Positions 1 through 9,394 are shown, numbered from the stretch's first letter. The stretch is DNA of 64,000 bases from Bin55 sp963664665 (GCA_963664665.2 CAXXMH010000008.1:372001-436000); one strand, 5' to 3'. Numbers and translations: made by a program. Notes: generated by a model from the letters alone, not told the origin.

Positions 1-466
1 CCACTTCCGTTTGCGGCTGCGGATCAGCGAATAAGAGAACGTCGAACTGATTCGGCTCTTCCTGTGGCAAGAGTGGGAAATCGATAGAGTCTGGGAGCGG
101 TCCCGTTGGCGCCACTCCTGGGTAACGGAAGTGAACCGGTGATCCTTCCGGTCGATGTACGTAGTAGAACTGAGGTAGCTGATCCTCATCTACAGGCAAA
201 GAGAAACCCGCGGGTTTCACGACGAAGATAACGACATTGCCGTCAACCCGCAACTCGTAACGTCCCTGCTCGTCAGTTACCGCAATCTCTAGTCCATTTG
301 AGACCCGTACGCCCGCAAGGGGATCTTCACCACTATCTCGTACGCCGTTGTCGTTGTTGTCGACAAATACCGTACCGACGGCAATTTCCGCTAGCAATGG
401 CATTGTCAACGCTAGAAACGCAAGAAGGTAGATGCATCGAGCTATACGTGATTTCATAAATCTCAT
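1..466 (-). CDS. Exported calcineurin-like phosphoesterase, N-terminal part (runs off the left edge)
   Basis: The reverse-strand reading frame stays open to the window edge. It begins with a signal peptide (MRFMKSRIARCIYLLAFLAL), followed by a beta-rich SdrD-B-like domain with calcium-site-type acidic repeats (VDNNDNGVRDSGEDPLAG). It then reaches LLFADPQ, which looks like the first metal-binding motif of calcineurin-like phosphoesterases. That domain order is known for bacterial MetallophosN-type phosphoesterases. Two in-frame ATGs (466 and 457) are possible starts, and neither has a clear Shine-Dalgarno. The catalytic domain lies outside the window, so substrate and activity cannot be judged. 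Probably periplasmic or secreted. Confidence 0.7.
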   Translation of the reverse strand, partial: MRFMKSRIARCIYLLAFLALTMPLLAEIAVGTVFVDNNDNGVRDSGEDPLAGVRVSNGLEIAVTDEQGRYELRVDGNVVIFVVKPAGFSLPVDEDQLPQFYYVHRPEGSPVHFRYPGVAPTGPLPDSIDFPLLPQEEPNQFDVLLFADPQPQTEV

Positions 467-586
467 CTTTACGTTAGATCCCTTGGCTTTCAATCAGTAC
501 GGCGAACTATTTTGACTATCGAATATCACACCCGTACCAATGGTGCACGACAAGGCGAATTCTATATATTTAATTACTATAGTATT

Positions 587-592
587 TATAAT
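587..592 (+). promoter_or_regulatory. Candidate -10 box upstream of the DUF932 gene
   Basis: A perfect TATAAT lies 35 bases before the ATG, inside a strongly AT-rich stretch (about 555-605) unlike the surrounding composition. No good -35 hexamer is visible at the usual spacing, so this is tentative. Confidence 0.35.
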
Positions 593-626
593 TACATAAG
601 CTAATAGGAGTTTACGGAAATAAGAG

Positions 627-1586
627 ATGCCAGCAGCAGTTGAAACAATCGCGTGGACCGGCCAAGCGCCGTGGCACAACTTAGGTAAGGAAGTGCGCCA
701 CGATCTAAGTCCGAGCGCTATGCAATACGAGGCGGGACTGGACTGGTTTGTGGAGAAAGTTCCCCTACGGTACGAATTCGACGGGGGAAAACATGACTCC
801 GATCAGTTTGCGTTAGTGCGTACGTCAGATGGCAGCATGCTTGACATTGTCAAATCACGCGGTTGGGAACCGGTTCAGAACCACCAGGCCTTTGAGTTCT
901 TTGAGCGATTCGTCGCGCACAACCACATGTCAATGGAAGTAGCCGGTTCGTTGCGCGAAGGCAAGATCGTGTTCGTCCTCGCAAAGATGAATCGGGAGTT
1001 CCATATAGGAGCGGGAACCGCGGACCAGACCGACGGCTATTTGCTGTTTACGAACCCGCACCAATACGGACATGCCGTGGATATCCGTTTAACACCGATC
1101 CGAGTCGTCTGTATGAACACGCTCTCACTCGCTCTCAGCACCGCAAGCGAGGCTATGGTGAAGTACAACCACCGCCAGGCGTTCGATGTTCAAAAGGCGC
1201 GATCGGTATTCGAAACGTTTCTCTCACTGTTCAGCGACTACGGCGAGACTGCGCGTTTTCTCGCCAATAGACGTTACGATCACCAGTCGCTGCAACAGTA
1301 CTTTGAGACGTGCTTTCCCTACGTACCCAACATGCATACGAGATCACCCAACCTCGGTAGACAGTCTGCCAACGCTAAGCGCGCACTGCGAATCGTTGAG
1401 AAACAACCAGGTGCTCATTACGCACCTGAGACATGGTGGAACGCGCTTAATGCAGTCACATATCTAACAGACCACGAACTGGGCAAGACGCCTGAAACCA
1501 GACTGCACTCTGCCTGGTACGGAAGAGGAGAAAAACGCAAGAGGCAAGCCTTAACCCTCGCCTGCGACTACGCGAAGGCAGCTTGA
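627..1586 (+). CDS. DUF932 phage/plasmid-like protein
   Basis: The 319-residue product matches the DUF932 / phage-plasmid-like (TIGR03299) family. The N-terminus has the typical AWTGQAPWHNLG stretch, followed by a long central region with TNPHQYGHAVDIRLTPIRVVCMNT, a hallmark segment of these proteins. The molecular function of the family is not established; members are carried on phages, plasmids and genomic islands. A purine-rich stretch (ggaaataagag) just precedes the ATG. The gene faces pgpA tail to tail. Its AT-rich leader and family suggest horizontal acquisition, although no integrase is adjacent. Confidence 0.8.
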   Translation: MPAAVETIAWTGQAPWHNLGKEVRHDLSPSAMQYEAGLDWFVEKVPLRYEFDGGKHDSDQFALVRTSDGSMLDIVKSRGWEPVQNHQAFEFFERFVAHNHMSMEVAGSLREGKIVFVLAKMNREFHIGAGTADQTDGYLLFTNPHQYGHAVDIRLTPIRVVCMNTLSLALSTASEAMVKYNHRQAFDVQKARSVFETFLSLFSDYGETARFLANRRYDHQSLQQYFETCFPYVPNMHTRSPNLGRQSANAKRALRIVEKQPGAHYAPETWWNALNAVTYLTDHELGKTPETRLHSAWYGRGEKRKRQALTLACDYAKAA

Positions 1587-1622
1587 CCCCTAAGTGATAG
1601 TGCGGTGATCTTTGATTGAGGA

Positions 1623-2114
1623 TCAGACTCCGAGTCCGAACCAGAAAATCAACATGTGCAAAACCGCTACGACAAGCGCACCCGCGACGATGTCATCCAG
1701 AATGACGCCGACCGCGCCGCCGAATTTCCTTTCAGCCCAACCCACCGGGTCTGGTTTGAGGATGTCCAAAGCGCGGAACGCGATAAATGCCGCTAATGCA
1801 ATCCACCAAGTTTTGGGAACGGCGATCAACGCTACCCATTGTCCTAACACCTCGTCGATTGTGATCGCGCCATCGTCCCCAACACCTTGTTTGTGCATGG
1901 TGGCTGCCACGCAATAAAGCGCAAGTGCTCCAACCATGATGACGATCCCGGCTTGATAGAAACCACGAAGCTCGCTAAGCCAGATCCACCAAATCAAGAC
2001 GGCGACTAGCGAAGCGACGGTACCAGGTGCATATCTGACCAAGCCAATACCGAACGTTGTGCTAAACAATACGCGAATATCGCGTAACGATCGCCACGTC
2101 AGTTTGGAGGCCAT
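1623..2114 (-). CDS. pgpA: Phosphatidylglycerophosphatase A
   Basis: The 163-residue inner-membrane enzyme dephosphorylates phosphatidylglycerophosphate to phosphatidylglycerol. It has several hydrophobic segments, the early FGIGLVRYAPGTVAS motif and the conserved acidic DDGAITIDEVLGQW stretch. Length is normal for PgpA. It is the last gene of the glyA-ribD-nusB-thiL-pgpA run, 19 bases after thiL, and that thiL-pgpA neighbourhood supports the call. Confidence 0.93.
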   Translation of the reverse strand: MASKLTWRSLRDIRVLFSTTFGIGLVRYAPGTVASLVAVLIWWIWLSELRGFYQAGIVIMVGALALYCVAATMHKQGVGDDGAITIDEVLGQWVALIAVPKTWWIALAAFIAFRALDILKPDPVGWAERKFGGAVGVILDDIVAGALVVAVLHMLIFWFGLGV

Positions 2115-2133
2115 CGTCTATTCTCGCTCGTCG

Positions 2134-3084
2134 TTATTCGAAGTGATCGAATCCACCGCGAGGACTCACGTGCCCGCCATCGTAGGTATAGCTCACACCC
2201 CGTTTTGCAATCACTTCACCTAATATGACGACGGGAGTGTGGGTCGTAAATCCGATCTCTAGAACATGGGAACGATTGCTTCGATCTGCGGTAAATAGCA
2301 GCTCGTAGCTGTCGTCAGGACCTATGACGTCCAATATGTCCTGACCTTCCCAAACCGGTACTCGGTCCAGGCATATAGATGCTCCGCACCCACTTGCCTG
2401 AGTCAAGTGCTCAAGCTCGGACGATAGCCCATCACTGATGTCGATCGCACCACGTGCGAATTGTCGGATCTGTGCAGCAAATTCCACGCGCGGATAAGGC
2501 AGGAAGTATCGTGCGCTTGGGTTCGTACCTCGCTGCGCTAACAAATTCTCAAGCGCATCGTCAGGGTTCGAACCGCTCTTGAGGTAAGACGTCGTCGCAC
2601 CGAGCGTACCGGTCACCCAAATGTCGTCTCCTATCGCCGCATTCGAACGCAATAAGGCTTCGCCGTTAGGCACCCCACCATGTATGGTGACGTTGATATT
2701 TCGTGGTCCTCGGGCGAGATTACCACCGAGAATCTTTACATTGAATTCTCTGGCTGCAACGCTGATCCCGTATGCGAGTTGAGTGATCCAATCGACGTCA
2801 AGCGATTCAACGGTCAACGCGATGGTCATGCCTAACGGCGTCGCACCCATCGCCGCGAGATCGGACACGTTGATCGCCACGGACCGATACCCTACGAGGT
2901 CACCGCGTGCGTCACCCGGAAAATGCACGTCGGATACAAGCGTATCCGTGCTGACCACAAGCTGTTGGTCACTAGGCAACGAAAGAACCGCCGCATCGTC
3001 ACCAGCTCCTGTCGCGATGAAGTCGGCTCTAGTCAGATCTCCGAAGTCCTGAATGAGCTGATCGATAAGCTCAAACTCATTCAT
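2134..3084 (-). CDS. thiL: Thiamine-monophosphate kinase
   Basis: This 316-residue cytosolic ATP-dependent kinase makes thiamine diphosphate from thiamine monophosphate. Visible family features are the N-terminal GDDAAVL, the metal-binding STDTLVSDVHF, the SDLAAMGATP loop and the DISDGLSSEL segment near the C-terminal half. Its start overlaps the end of nusB by 8 bases, implying coupled translation. The conserved nusB-thiL-pgpA order supports the call. Confidence 0.95.
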   Translation of the reverse strand: MNEFELIDQLIQDFGDLTRADFIATGAGDDAAVLSLPSDQQLVVSTDTLVSDVHFPGDARGDLVGYRSVAINVSDLAAMGATPLGMTIALTVESLDVDWITQLAYGISVAAREFNVKILGGNLARGPRNINVTIHGGVPNGEALLRSNAAIGDDIWVTGTLGATTSYLKSGSNPDDALENLLAQRGTNPSARYFLPYPRVEFAAQIRQFARGAIDISDGLSSELEHLTQASGCGASICLDRVPVWEGQDILDVIGPDDSYELLFTADRSNRSHVLEIGFTTHTPVVILGEVIAKRGVSYTYDGGHVSPRGGFDHFE

Positions 3085-3508
3085 GACATTCCGAAGCTTG
3101 ACGCAAAGCGATCGCGAGTTTGTCGAGTACGCCGTTGATAAAACGATAGCTGTTCACGGCACCGAACTCCTTCGCGATCTCGACCCACTCATTGATCGTC
3201 ACAGGATGAGGCACGTTCGCATACGTTAACTCGTACGTGGCAATTCGCAAGATGGTGAGTTCCGCGTGTCCTAACTCCTCCAACGAACGATCCCGTAAGT
3301 AGGTTTCAAATGCCGTATCGAGTTCCTGCAGTCGACTTGAAATATCTGGGAGCCAGAGAGTGAATCTCTTTTTATCGATAGACTTCAAGAAACCGGCTTC
3401 TCGCAGCCAAGTTTTCGTTGCGTCAAGATCAAACTCGTCGGGACTCAAACTCACGGGAAGCAGCGCTTGCAACAGTGCCACGCGAGTATTTCGATTGCGA
3501 CCGCTCAT
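3077..3508 (-). CDS. nusB: Transcription antitermination factor NusB
   Basis: The 143-residue all-helical protein binds NusE/S10 and boxA RNA and supports antitermination in rRNA operons. The conserved C-terminal half includes RIATYEL, TINEWVEIAKEFG and FINGVLDKLA. The N-terminus (RNTRVALLQALL) is the usual helix 1. It overlaps ribD by 4 bases (ATGA) and thiL by 8 bases. In many relatives ribE, ribBA and ribH lie between ribD and nusB; here they are absent. Confidence 0.93.
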   Translation of the reverse strand: MSGRNRNTRVALLQALLPVSLSPDEFDLDATKTWLREAGFLKSIDKKRFTLWLPDISSRLQELDTAFETYLRDRSLEELGHAELTILRIATYELTYANVPHPVTINEWVEIAKEFGAVNSYRFINGVLDKLAIALRQASECHE

Positions 3509-4605
3509 TGGTTCTGTATACCTCGTTCATCGCGGCGTAAGACGACCCTAAGATCCGGACCAATCTGCGTAGTTGATACGATCTTCGCACGAATCGTAGC
3601 CGCCATCTCACCAACCTTTATCTCGGCCACGGGGCGCGCATCGGAGCCCATGAATTTCGGCGCAACGTACGCGATCATCTCGTCCCAATTCTGGCTTTCG
3701 ACGAAACTACCAACGAGCTCACTTCCAGCCTCAACGAGTACTTCATTCACCCCTTCCGATGCGAGTCTGTTCAAAACTGATTTGACTTCAACACGAGGCG
3801 TGACTTCGTGCCAAGCATCTACCGTCTCAGGAAGCACTGCGCCATGCGCGTCGCGACCGCAAACCACTACAACGCGTGCGTTGTCATTGAGCATTGCAGC
3901 GTCTGCGGGAAAGCGTCCCTGGCTGTCTAGCACTACCCGCCACGGTGCACAGCCCTGGTACTCCGGAGAACGCACCGTCATACGGGGATCATCCGCTAGC
4001 ACCGTACCAATACCCGTAACGATGGCCCCACTACGCGCTCGCCAATACTGTGCATCCTCCCGAGCTTCCTCACTCGTGATCCACTTGCTTACGCCAGTCG
4101 CAAGCGCCGTTCGTCCGTCGAACGATAACGCAGTCTTTATGCGGACATACGGCCGTTTGCGGCGATGCCGTGTATACGTACCTGGATTTAGCTCTCCTGG
4201 CACGGGCAACCCCATAACTTTGACTTCTAAACCGAGCGTTCTTAGGCGTTGAATCCCTTTCCCTTGGACCTTCGGATGGTAGTCTCGAGCCCCGATGACA
4301 ACGCGTTTTACGCCCGATTCGGCTAGTACATCCGTACACGCAGCCGTGCGACCCTCGAAACAACATGGCTCCAAAGTAACGTAAGCCGTGGCACCTTCAG
4401 CAGCATCGCCAGCGTTTTCCAGTGCATTCACCTCGGCGTGTACTTCGCCGTCTGTCTCATGCCAGCCACGACCTACCACACGATGGTCTTTGACGAGCAG
4501 ACAGCCGACTCGAGGATTACCTCGTGTTACGGTGAATAGTCCTCGTTCCGCCAGCTTTAGCGCCGCGCCCATATAGAGGCGGTCCGTTGTGGGTTGATGA
4601 GTCAA
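3505..4605 (-). CDS. ribD: Bifunctional riboflavin biosynthesis deaminase/reductase RibD
   Basis: The 366-residue protein carries out the deamination and the NADPH-dependent reduction that follow GTP cyclohydrolase II in riboflavin synthesis. The N-terminal cytidine-deaminase-like half shows zinc ligands His56 (with Glu58), Cys81 and Cys90 in the HAE and EPCCFEGRTAAC motifs. The C-terminal half (from about residue 150, RPYVRIKTALSFDGRTA) is the reductase, with a GIGTVLADDPRMTVR substrate loop. It overlaps glyA and nusB by 4 bases each. No other rib gene is in this window. Confidence 0.94.
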   Translation of the reverse strand: MTHQPTTDRLYMGAALKLAERGLFTVTRGNPRVGCLLVKDHRVVGRGWHETDGEVHAEVNALENAGDAAEGATAYVTLEPCCFEGRTAACTDVLAESGVKRVVIGARDYHPKVQGKGIQRLRTLGLEVKVMGLPVPGELNPGTYTRHRRKRPYVRIKTALSFDGRTALATGVSKWITSEEAREDAQYWRARSGAIVTGIGTVLADDPRMTVRSPEYQGCAPWRVVLDSQGRFPADAAMLNDNARVVVVCGRDAHGAVLPETVDAWHEVTPRVEVKSVLNRLASEGVNEVLVEAGSELVGSFVESQNWDEMIAYVAPKFMGSDARPVAEIKVGEMAATIRAKIVSTTQIGPDLRVVLRRDERGIQNQ

Positions 4606-5855
4606 GCGTAGACTGGAAATCTACTGCAAAGTTCCAGCGCTTTAAGGCGAATCGAAGCAACCATGTTGTCATTCGAGATATCGTCGAGGATGTCACACAT
4701 CCACGTTGCTAACAACTCGCATTCAGCCTCTTCGAACCCGCGACGCGTCACGGCTGCAGTACCAATGCGCAAGCCGCTCGTCACAAACGGCGACCTCGGA
4801 TCATTGGGAACCGTATTCCGGTTAACGGTGATATTGGCGCGCCCCAATGCTTCATCAGCAGCTTTGCCCGTGACACCTTTGTCAACGAGGTCTAATAAAA
4901 ACAAATGGTTATCGGTTCCATCAGAGACCACTTTGTAGCTGCGTGCCTGAAATACCGATACCATCGTACGCGCGTTACTCAGCACCCTATGCTGGTACTT
5001 GCGAAATTCGTCGCTCATCGCTTCTTTGAAGCAAATGGCCTTCGCGGCAATTACGTGCATCAATGGACCGCCTTGCAATCCGGGAAATAGCGCCGAATTG
5101 AGTTTCTTTTCGACTTCCTTGTTTCTGCGCGCCAGAATGAGACCGCCACGTGGTCCCGCTAGTGTCTTATGTGTAGTTGATGTCGTGACATCAGCATATG
5201 GCACGGGATTCGGGTACAGGCCGGTAGCAACCAAACCTGCAACGTGTGCCATATCTACCACGAGATAAGCCCCAACCTCGTCCGCAATCTCTCGAAAGCG
5301 AGCCCAATCCAGCACACGGCTATAAGCGGAGAATCCCGCAACGATTAACGCAGGCTTATGTTCTCGCGCCATCGCGTGCAATCGTTCATAGTCTAGCAAT
5401 CCTGAATCAGGATTCACGCCATACTGGACTGCGTTGTATAGCTTGCCGGTGAAATTCACGGGCGAACCGTGCGTCAAATGGCCGCCATCCGACAAACTCA
5501 TCCCTAATAAGGTATCACCGGCATTCATGAGCGCCATATACGCGGCTGCGTTCGCCTGCGAACCTGAATGTGGCTGCACGTTAGCGTAGTCAGCGCCGAA
5601 CAGTGTTTTCGCACGTTCGATGGCGAGTCTTTCGATCTCGTCAACGTGTTCGCACCCGCCGTAGTAGCGTCTTCCTGGGTAACCCTCGGCGTACTTGTTC
5701 GTCATCACACAGCCCTGGGCTTCCAGTACGCGCGGACTAGCGTAATTTTCAGAAGCGATTAGCTCGATGTGCTCTTCTTGGCGGCGATTTTCGAGGCTGA
5801 TGGCTTGCCAAATGTCGCTGTCGAAGCAAGACAGCGTTTGGGCTTTATCAAGCAT
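4602..5855 (-). CDS. glyA: Serine hydroxymethyltransferase
   Basis: The 417-residue PLP enzyme interconverts serine and glycine while charging tetrahydrofolate with a one-carbon unit. The PLP-lysine motif TTSTTHKTLAGPRGG, the N-terminal IELIASENYASP and the TNKYAEGYPGRRYYGG substrate segment are all intact, and length is normal. It heads the run that continues with overlapping ribD and nusB. There is a 43-base gap after radA. NrdR, often next to glyA, is not present. Confidence 0.96.
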   Translation of the reverse strand: MLDKAQTLSCFDSDIWQAISLENRRQEEHIELIASENYASPRVLEAQGCVMTNKYAEGYPGRRYYGGCEHVDEIERLAIERAKTLFGADYANVQPHSGSQANAAAYMALMNAGDTLLGMSLSDGGHLTHGSPVNFTGKLYNAVQYGVNPDSGLLDYERLHAMAREHKPALIVAGFSAYSRVLDWARFREIADEVGAYLVVDMAHVAGLVATGLYPNPVPYADVTTSTTHKTLAGPRGGLILARRNKEVEKKLNSALFPGLQGGPLMHVIAAKAICFKEAMSDEFRKYQHRVLSNARTMVSVFQARSYKVVSDGTDNHLFLLDLVDKGVTGKAADEALGRANITVNRNTVPNDPRSPFVTSGLRIGTAAVTRRGFEEAECELLATWMCDILDDISNDNMVASIRLKALELCSRFPVYA

Positions 5856-5898
5856 GAGGAGTCGCGAGGATGCGCAGCGCGAATTTTATTTTGGACCG

Positions 5899-7263
5899 CT
5901 ATGTCGCAGCGTTCACGGCATCGAGCGCAGACTGCAAAGTCTTAACCGGATACGTCGCCATACCTTCGATGGGTTTCGAAGGTCGATTCGCGTAAGGGAT
6001 GATCGCATGTGTGAATCCATGTTTGACAGCTTCTCGCAACCTCTCCTGGCCGTTTGGAACAGGTCGAATTTCGCCAGTCAAACCGAGTTCACCAAAGACA
6101 ATGAGCTCCGCTGCAAGCGTGATGTTGCGCAGACTCGAATATACCGCCAACATCGACGCAAGATCTGTCGCAGTCTCGATTACCTTAACACCGCCAGTGA
6201 CGTTCACAAACACATCGTCGTTCGAGAGCGACAAGCCACCGTGTCGATGCATGATCGCCAGATGCATCGACAATCGTTGCGCGTCGAGGCCGACCGCAAC
6301 TCGTCGGGGATATCCGCCTTGGACGTCGTCGACGAGCGCTTGAATCTCCACCAACAAAGGTCGCGTGCCTTCCCAGATTACAGAAACGACACTTCCAGGT
6401 CCGACCTCGGCAGATCGCTCCAAAAAGATCGCCGAGGGATTGCGGACTTCGCGCAAACCGCTGTCCGTCATCGCAAATACACCAAGTTCATTGACTGCGC
6501 CAAATCTGTTCTTAGTACTACGCAAGGTGCGATAACGACTACCCGACGGCGCATCCAGCATCACCATGCAGTCGATGATGTGTTCCAGCACTTTAGGTCC
6601 CGCGAGGTTCCCTTCTTTGGTTACATGCCCGACGAGAATAAAGACTGTGTTGCTACGTTTAGCAAGTTGTGTAAGGCGCGCGGCCGACTCACGTACTTGG
6701 GTTACCGTGCCTGCCATACTTTCTGCAAATTCAGTTTGCATCACTTGAATCGAGTCAATAACAACCACGGCAGGACGGTCACGCTCGACGACTACGCCGA
6801 CCTGCTCAACGGACGTCATAGATGCCAAGTCCAATTGGTCCGGCTGAAGTTTGAGCCGTTTCGACCGCGCTGCAATCTGGCGTAGAGATTCTTCGCCACT
6901 CACATACAGACATTGCATCGACTTTGAGAGATGGGCAAGGACCTGCAACAACAGCGTGGACTTCCCAGCGCCAGGATCGCCACCAATCAAGATCACTGAT
7001 CCCGATACAAGGCCACCGCCAAGTACTCGATCTAGTTCGCTATAGCCAGAAGAAATTCGATCGCCGACTTCAATCTCGACTTCGTCGATGCGCTGAATCT
7101 CATTGACTGAATCCGTATAAGAAGCTGAACGGGAAGCAGCAATACCTGGCGAGAATCGCGTGAGCGTGTTCCACGCGCCACAGTCAGAGCATTGACCTTG
7201 CCACTTTGGGTGTTCGCCGCCGCAGTCCGAACAAACAAAGACTGCGGTACTGCGCTTAGCCAC
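5899..7263 (-). CDS. radA: DNA repair protein RadA (branch migration ATPase)
   Basis: The 454-residue RecA-like protein promotes branch migration in recombination. It starts with a zinc finger (CSDCGGEHPKWQGQCSDCG), followed by a Walker A GGDPGAGKSTLLLQ and the RadA-specific KNRFG motif. A C-terminal Lon-protease-like domain contains the VNVTGGVKVIETATDLA and GELGLTGEIRPV segments. It is intact and of normal size. Five bases separate it from the end of dnaB, so the two are probably co-transcribed. Confidence 0.96.
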   Translation of the reverse strand: MAKRSTAVFVCSDCGGEHPKWQGQCSDCGAWNTLTRFSPGIAASRSASYTDSVNEIQRIDEVEIEVGDRISSGYSELDRVLGGGLVSGSVILIGGDPGAGKSTLLLQVLAHLSKSMQCLYVSGEESLRQIAARSKRLKLQPDQLDLASMTSVEQVGVVVERDRPAVVVIDSIQVMQTEFAESMAGTVTQVRESAARLTQLAKRSNTVFILVGHVTKEGNLAGPKVLEHIIDCMVMLDAPSGSRYRTLRSTKNRFGAVNELGVFAMTDSGLREVRNPSAIFLERSAEVGPGSVVSVIWEGTRPLLVEIQALVDDVQGGYPRRVAVGLDAQRLSMHLAIMHRHGGLSLSNDDVFVNVTGGVKVIETATDLASMLAVYSSLRNITLAAELIVFGELGLTGEIRPVPNGQERLREAVKHGFTHAIIPYANRPSKPIEGMATYPVKTLQSALDAVNAAT

Positions 7264-7268
7264 GATGT

Positions 7269-8693
7269 TTAAAAATCAGATGGCGGTTCTGGGCCGTCGT
7301 CAGGATGAATCTCTTCAAAGACTGTGATTTGATCTTCAAATCTGAGATTAATAATGCCAAGGGGACCATGCCGATTCTTCGTCACCATTAGCTGCACCTG
7401 TTTGAAGCCTGACTCTTTAGCTTCTGACTTTTCTTGATGCAACATCAGAACCATATCCGCGTCTTGTTCAATCGACCCGCTATCACGTAAATCGGAGAGT
7501 CGCGGTCGCTGGTCCGTACGCGAGTCTGCGTTTCGATTCAATTGGGCGAGAGCAAGGATCGGAACTTCCTCCTGGTTCGCCAGATTCTTCAATCCGCGTG
7601 TGATCTCGGCAATTTCGAGCGTGCGACTGCTTAGTTGACGACCTTCATTGGGTTGCATAAGTCCAACGTAGTCCACGCACACCAAGTCGAGGCGCCCTCG
7701 AGCTCGTTTGACCTGCTTTACCGCATGAATCATCCGATTAATCGTGAGACCGTCCGGATTCACAACGATGAAGTGTGATAGGTACTCCTCGATACTATCG
7801 GTTGCATCCTCGACTGCTTTCTGCTCCTTTTCATTTAAACGTGTAGTTTTCAACTTGCCAAACGGTACTTGAGAAATCGCAGACAGCATCTTTAGCATGA
7901 TTTCTTCAGTGCGTTGCTCAAGTGTGAAAAACAACACGGTCACATCGCCCGGATTCTGACGAAAAACATTCTCGCAGAGATTCAATGCAAATGACGTTTT
8001 ACCCATTCCCGGTCGACCAGCGAGCACCATTAAATGACCAGGTCGAAATCCACCCCAAGTCAAATCATTCAGTCGACCATATCCAGTATTGAGGTACTTT
8101 CTAGGTTGGCCGTGGTCACGGATGTAATCTAACTCTTCTTGTACTGGCGCCATCAATGCCGGTGCACTGGACCTTGCGATATCGTCGTCCGTCAGTCGCT
8201 CGTCCGAGGTCTGATCGATTCGCCCATGGATTCCCTCGATTAAATCATCGATGTCATCGCTAGTAGCCTCATATGCCTCACTTGTGGCGGTTTTTAAAAC
8301 CCCTATGAGATTTCGCCGCACATAATCGTTCTGGACCCGTTGCATGAAGACTCGCGTGTCCCCCACGCGAACCGCGTCATGCATCCCAATCACAACTTCG
8401 ATAGCAGGATGGTTACCATCCGAAAAGCGATCACGTATGCGCGCCGCGACCGTGAGAGGCGAGAGCCGCTCGCCTTTATTTGCCGCCTTCTGCATTTCTT
8501 CAAACACGACACGATGGTTTCGATCCATGAACCAATCGGGTTTGATCAGAACGCCAAATTCGTCCCAGGCGTTTTCGCTTTCAAATAACGCGATGAGTAA
8601 TGAGTTTTCAGCGATTTGGTTGAACGGTTGGCGTTCAACTATTGAGTCAGTAAGTGGCGGTGCGTCAGGTGCGTCGAATTCACTTTCGGCCAT
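7269..8693 (-). CDS. dnaB: Replicative DNA helicase DnaB
   Basis: The 474-residue hexameric 5'-3' helicase of the replication fork. The N-terminal DnaB domain (about residues 20-130, QPFNQIAENSLLIALF) precedes the RecA-like helicase core, with Walker A AGRPGMGKTSFALN, the VCVDYVGLMQP Walker B region and the RLSDLRDSGSIEQDAD arginine-finger region. No intein is present. It lies in the usual place after rplI, separated by about 250 bases. Confidence 0.96.
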   Translation of the reverse strand: MAESEFDAPDAPPLTDSIVERQPFNQIAENSLLIALFESENAWDEFGVLIKPDWFMDRNHRVVFEEMQKAANKGERLSPLTVAARIRDRFSDGNHPAIEVVIGMHDAVRVGDTRVFMQRVQNDYVRRNLIGVLKTATSEAYEATSDDIDDLIEGIHGRIDQTSDERLTDDDIARSSAPALMAPVQEELDYIRDHGQPRKYLNTGYGRLNDLTWGGFRPGHLMVLAGRPGMGKTSFALNLCENVFRQNPGDVTVLFFTLEQRTEEIMLKMLSAISQVPFGKLKTTRLNEKEQKAVEDATDSIEEYLSHFIVVNPDGLTINRMIHAVKQVKRARGRLDLVCVDYVGLMQPNEGRQLSSRTLEIAEITRGLKNLANQEEVPILALAQLNRNADSRTDQRPRLSDLRDSGSIEQDADMVLMLHQEKSEAKESGFKQVQLMVTKNRHGPLGIINLRFEDQITVFEEIHPDDGPEPPSDF

Positions 8694-8918
8694 CGGAAGA
8701 CGAGCCTATTTACGCTAGTAGTACGATTGCTTATCTTAATAACAACTCGCTAAATTCACGCACGGAAGCATGATTTTTAGCGGTATTTCTTGAAAAAAAC
8801 ACTCGTCCACAAAGCCAGTCGGGGAAACTACTGGGAAAACGTGTTGATTGGAAATAGGTAAATGAGGACTATCGGAACGGTTAGCCGCCAACAGCGACGT
8901 TCGTGTGTGTAGTGATGC

Positions 8919-8940
8919 GCCGCGACTCTCTAGTCGCGGC
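8919..8940 (-). terminator. Perfect hairpin between rplI and dnaB
   Basis: A 9-bp perfect inverted repeat (GCCGCGACT / AGTCGCGGC) with a 4-base CTCT loop starts 5 bases past the rplI stop codon. On the transcribed strand it is not followed by a U-run. It could be a partial terminator, an mRNA-end stabiliser or a processing site rather than a strong intrinsic terminator. The rest of the 8694-8945 gap holds nothing else recognisable and presumably includes the dnaB promoter. Confidence 0.45.
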
Positions 8941-8945
8941 TAAGA

Positions 8946-9392
8946 CTATTCCGGCTGTACGAAAACCGTGATCGTGCGAATGACTTCCGCGTGGATGTGA
9001 ATCTGCACCTCATATTCGCCAACTTCGCGAATCACGCCATGCGGCATTCGAACCTCGCTTTTATGAATCTCGATCCCCTGCTTTGCGAGTTCGGTGCTGA
9101 CTTCCACTGGTCCGACTGAACCATACAGGCGTCCACCTTCTGCAACGCGCATGAGAATCGTCAACGTCTTGTCGTCCAGTTGGGCGGCGCGCCGCTCTGC
9201 CCCTTCAAGTCGTTCGATCACCCGCTGTTGCAGCTCTTCGCGCATCTGCTCAAATCGCTGACGATTCTCATCCGTCGAGCGTAGCGCTAGTTTTTGCGGC
9301 AGTAGATAGTTGCGCGCAAAGCCGTTCTTAACCGAGACTTCCTCGCCGAGATCGCCAAGATTTGCGATCCGATCTAGTAGGAGTACTTTCAT
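8946..9392 (-). CDS. rplI: 50S ribosomal protein L9
   Basis: The 148-residue ribosomal protein begins with the diagnostic MKVLLLDRIANLGDLG and the NGFARNYLLPQ motif. A helical connector and the C-terminal domain follow. Normal length. It is separated from rpsR by two bases, as part of the rpsF-rpsR-rplI operon. Confidence 0.97.
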   Translation of the reverse strand: MKVLLLDRIANLGDLGEEVSVKNGFARNYLLPQKLALRSTDENRQRFEQMREELQQRVIERLEGAERRAAQLDDKTLTILMRVAEGGRLYGSVGPVEVSTELAKQGIEIHKSEVRMPHGVIREVGEYEVQIHIHAEVIRTITVFVQPE

Positions 9393-9394
9393 AG

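Noticed and set aside
5767..6885. Long forward-strand open frame of 372 codons opposite radA
   Set aside because: It is the antisense shadow of the well-supported radA/glyA genes; its translation has no family features and a composition typical of complement frames.
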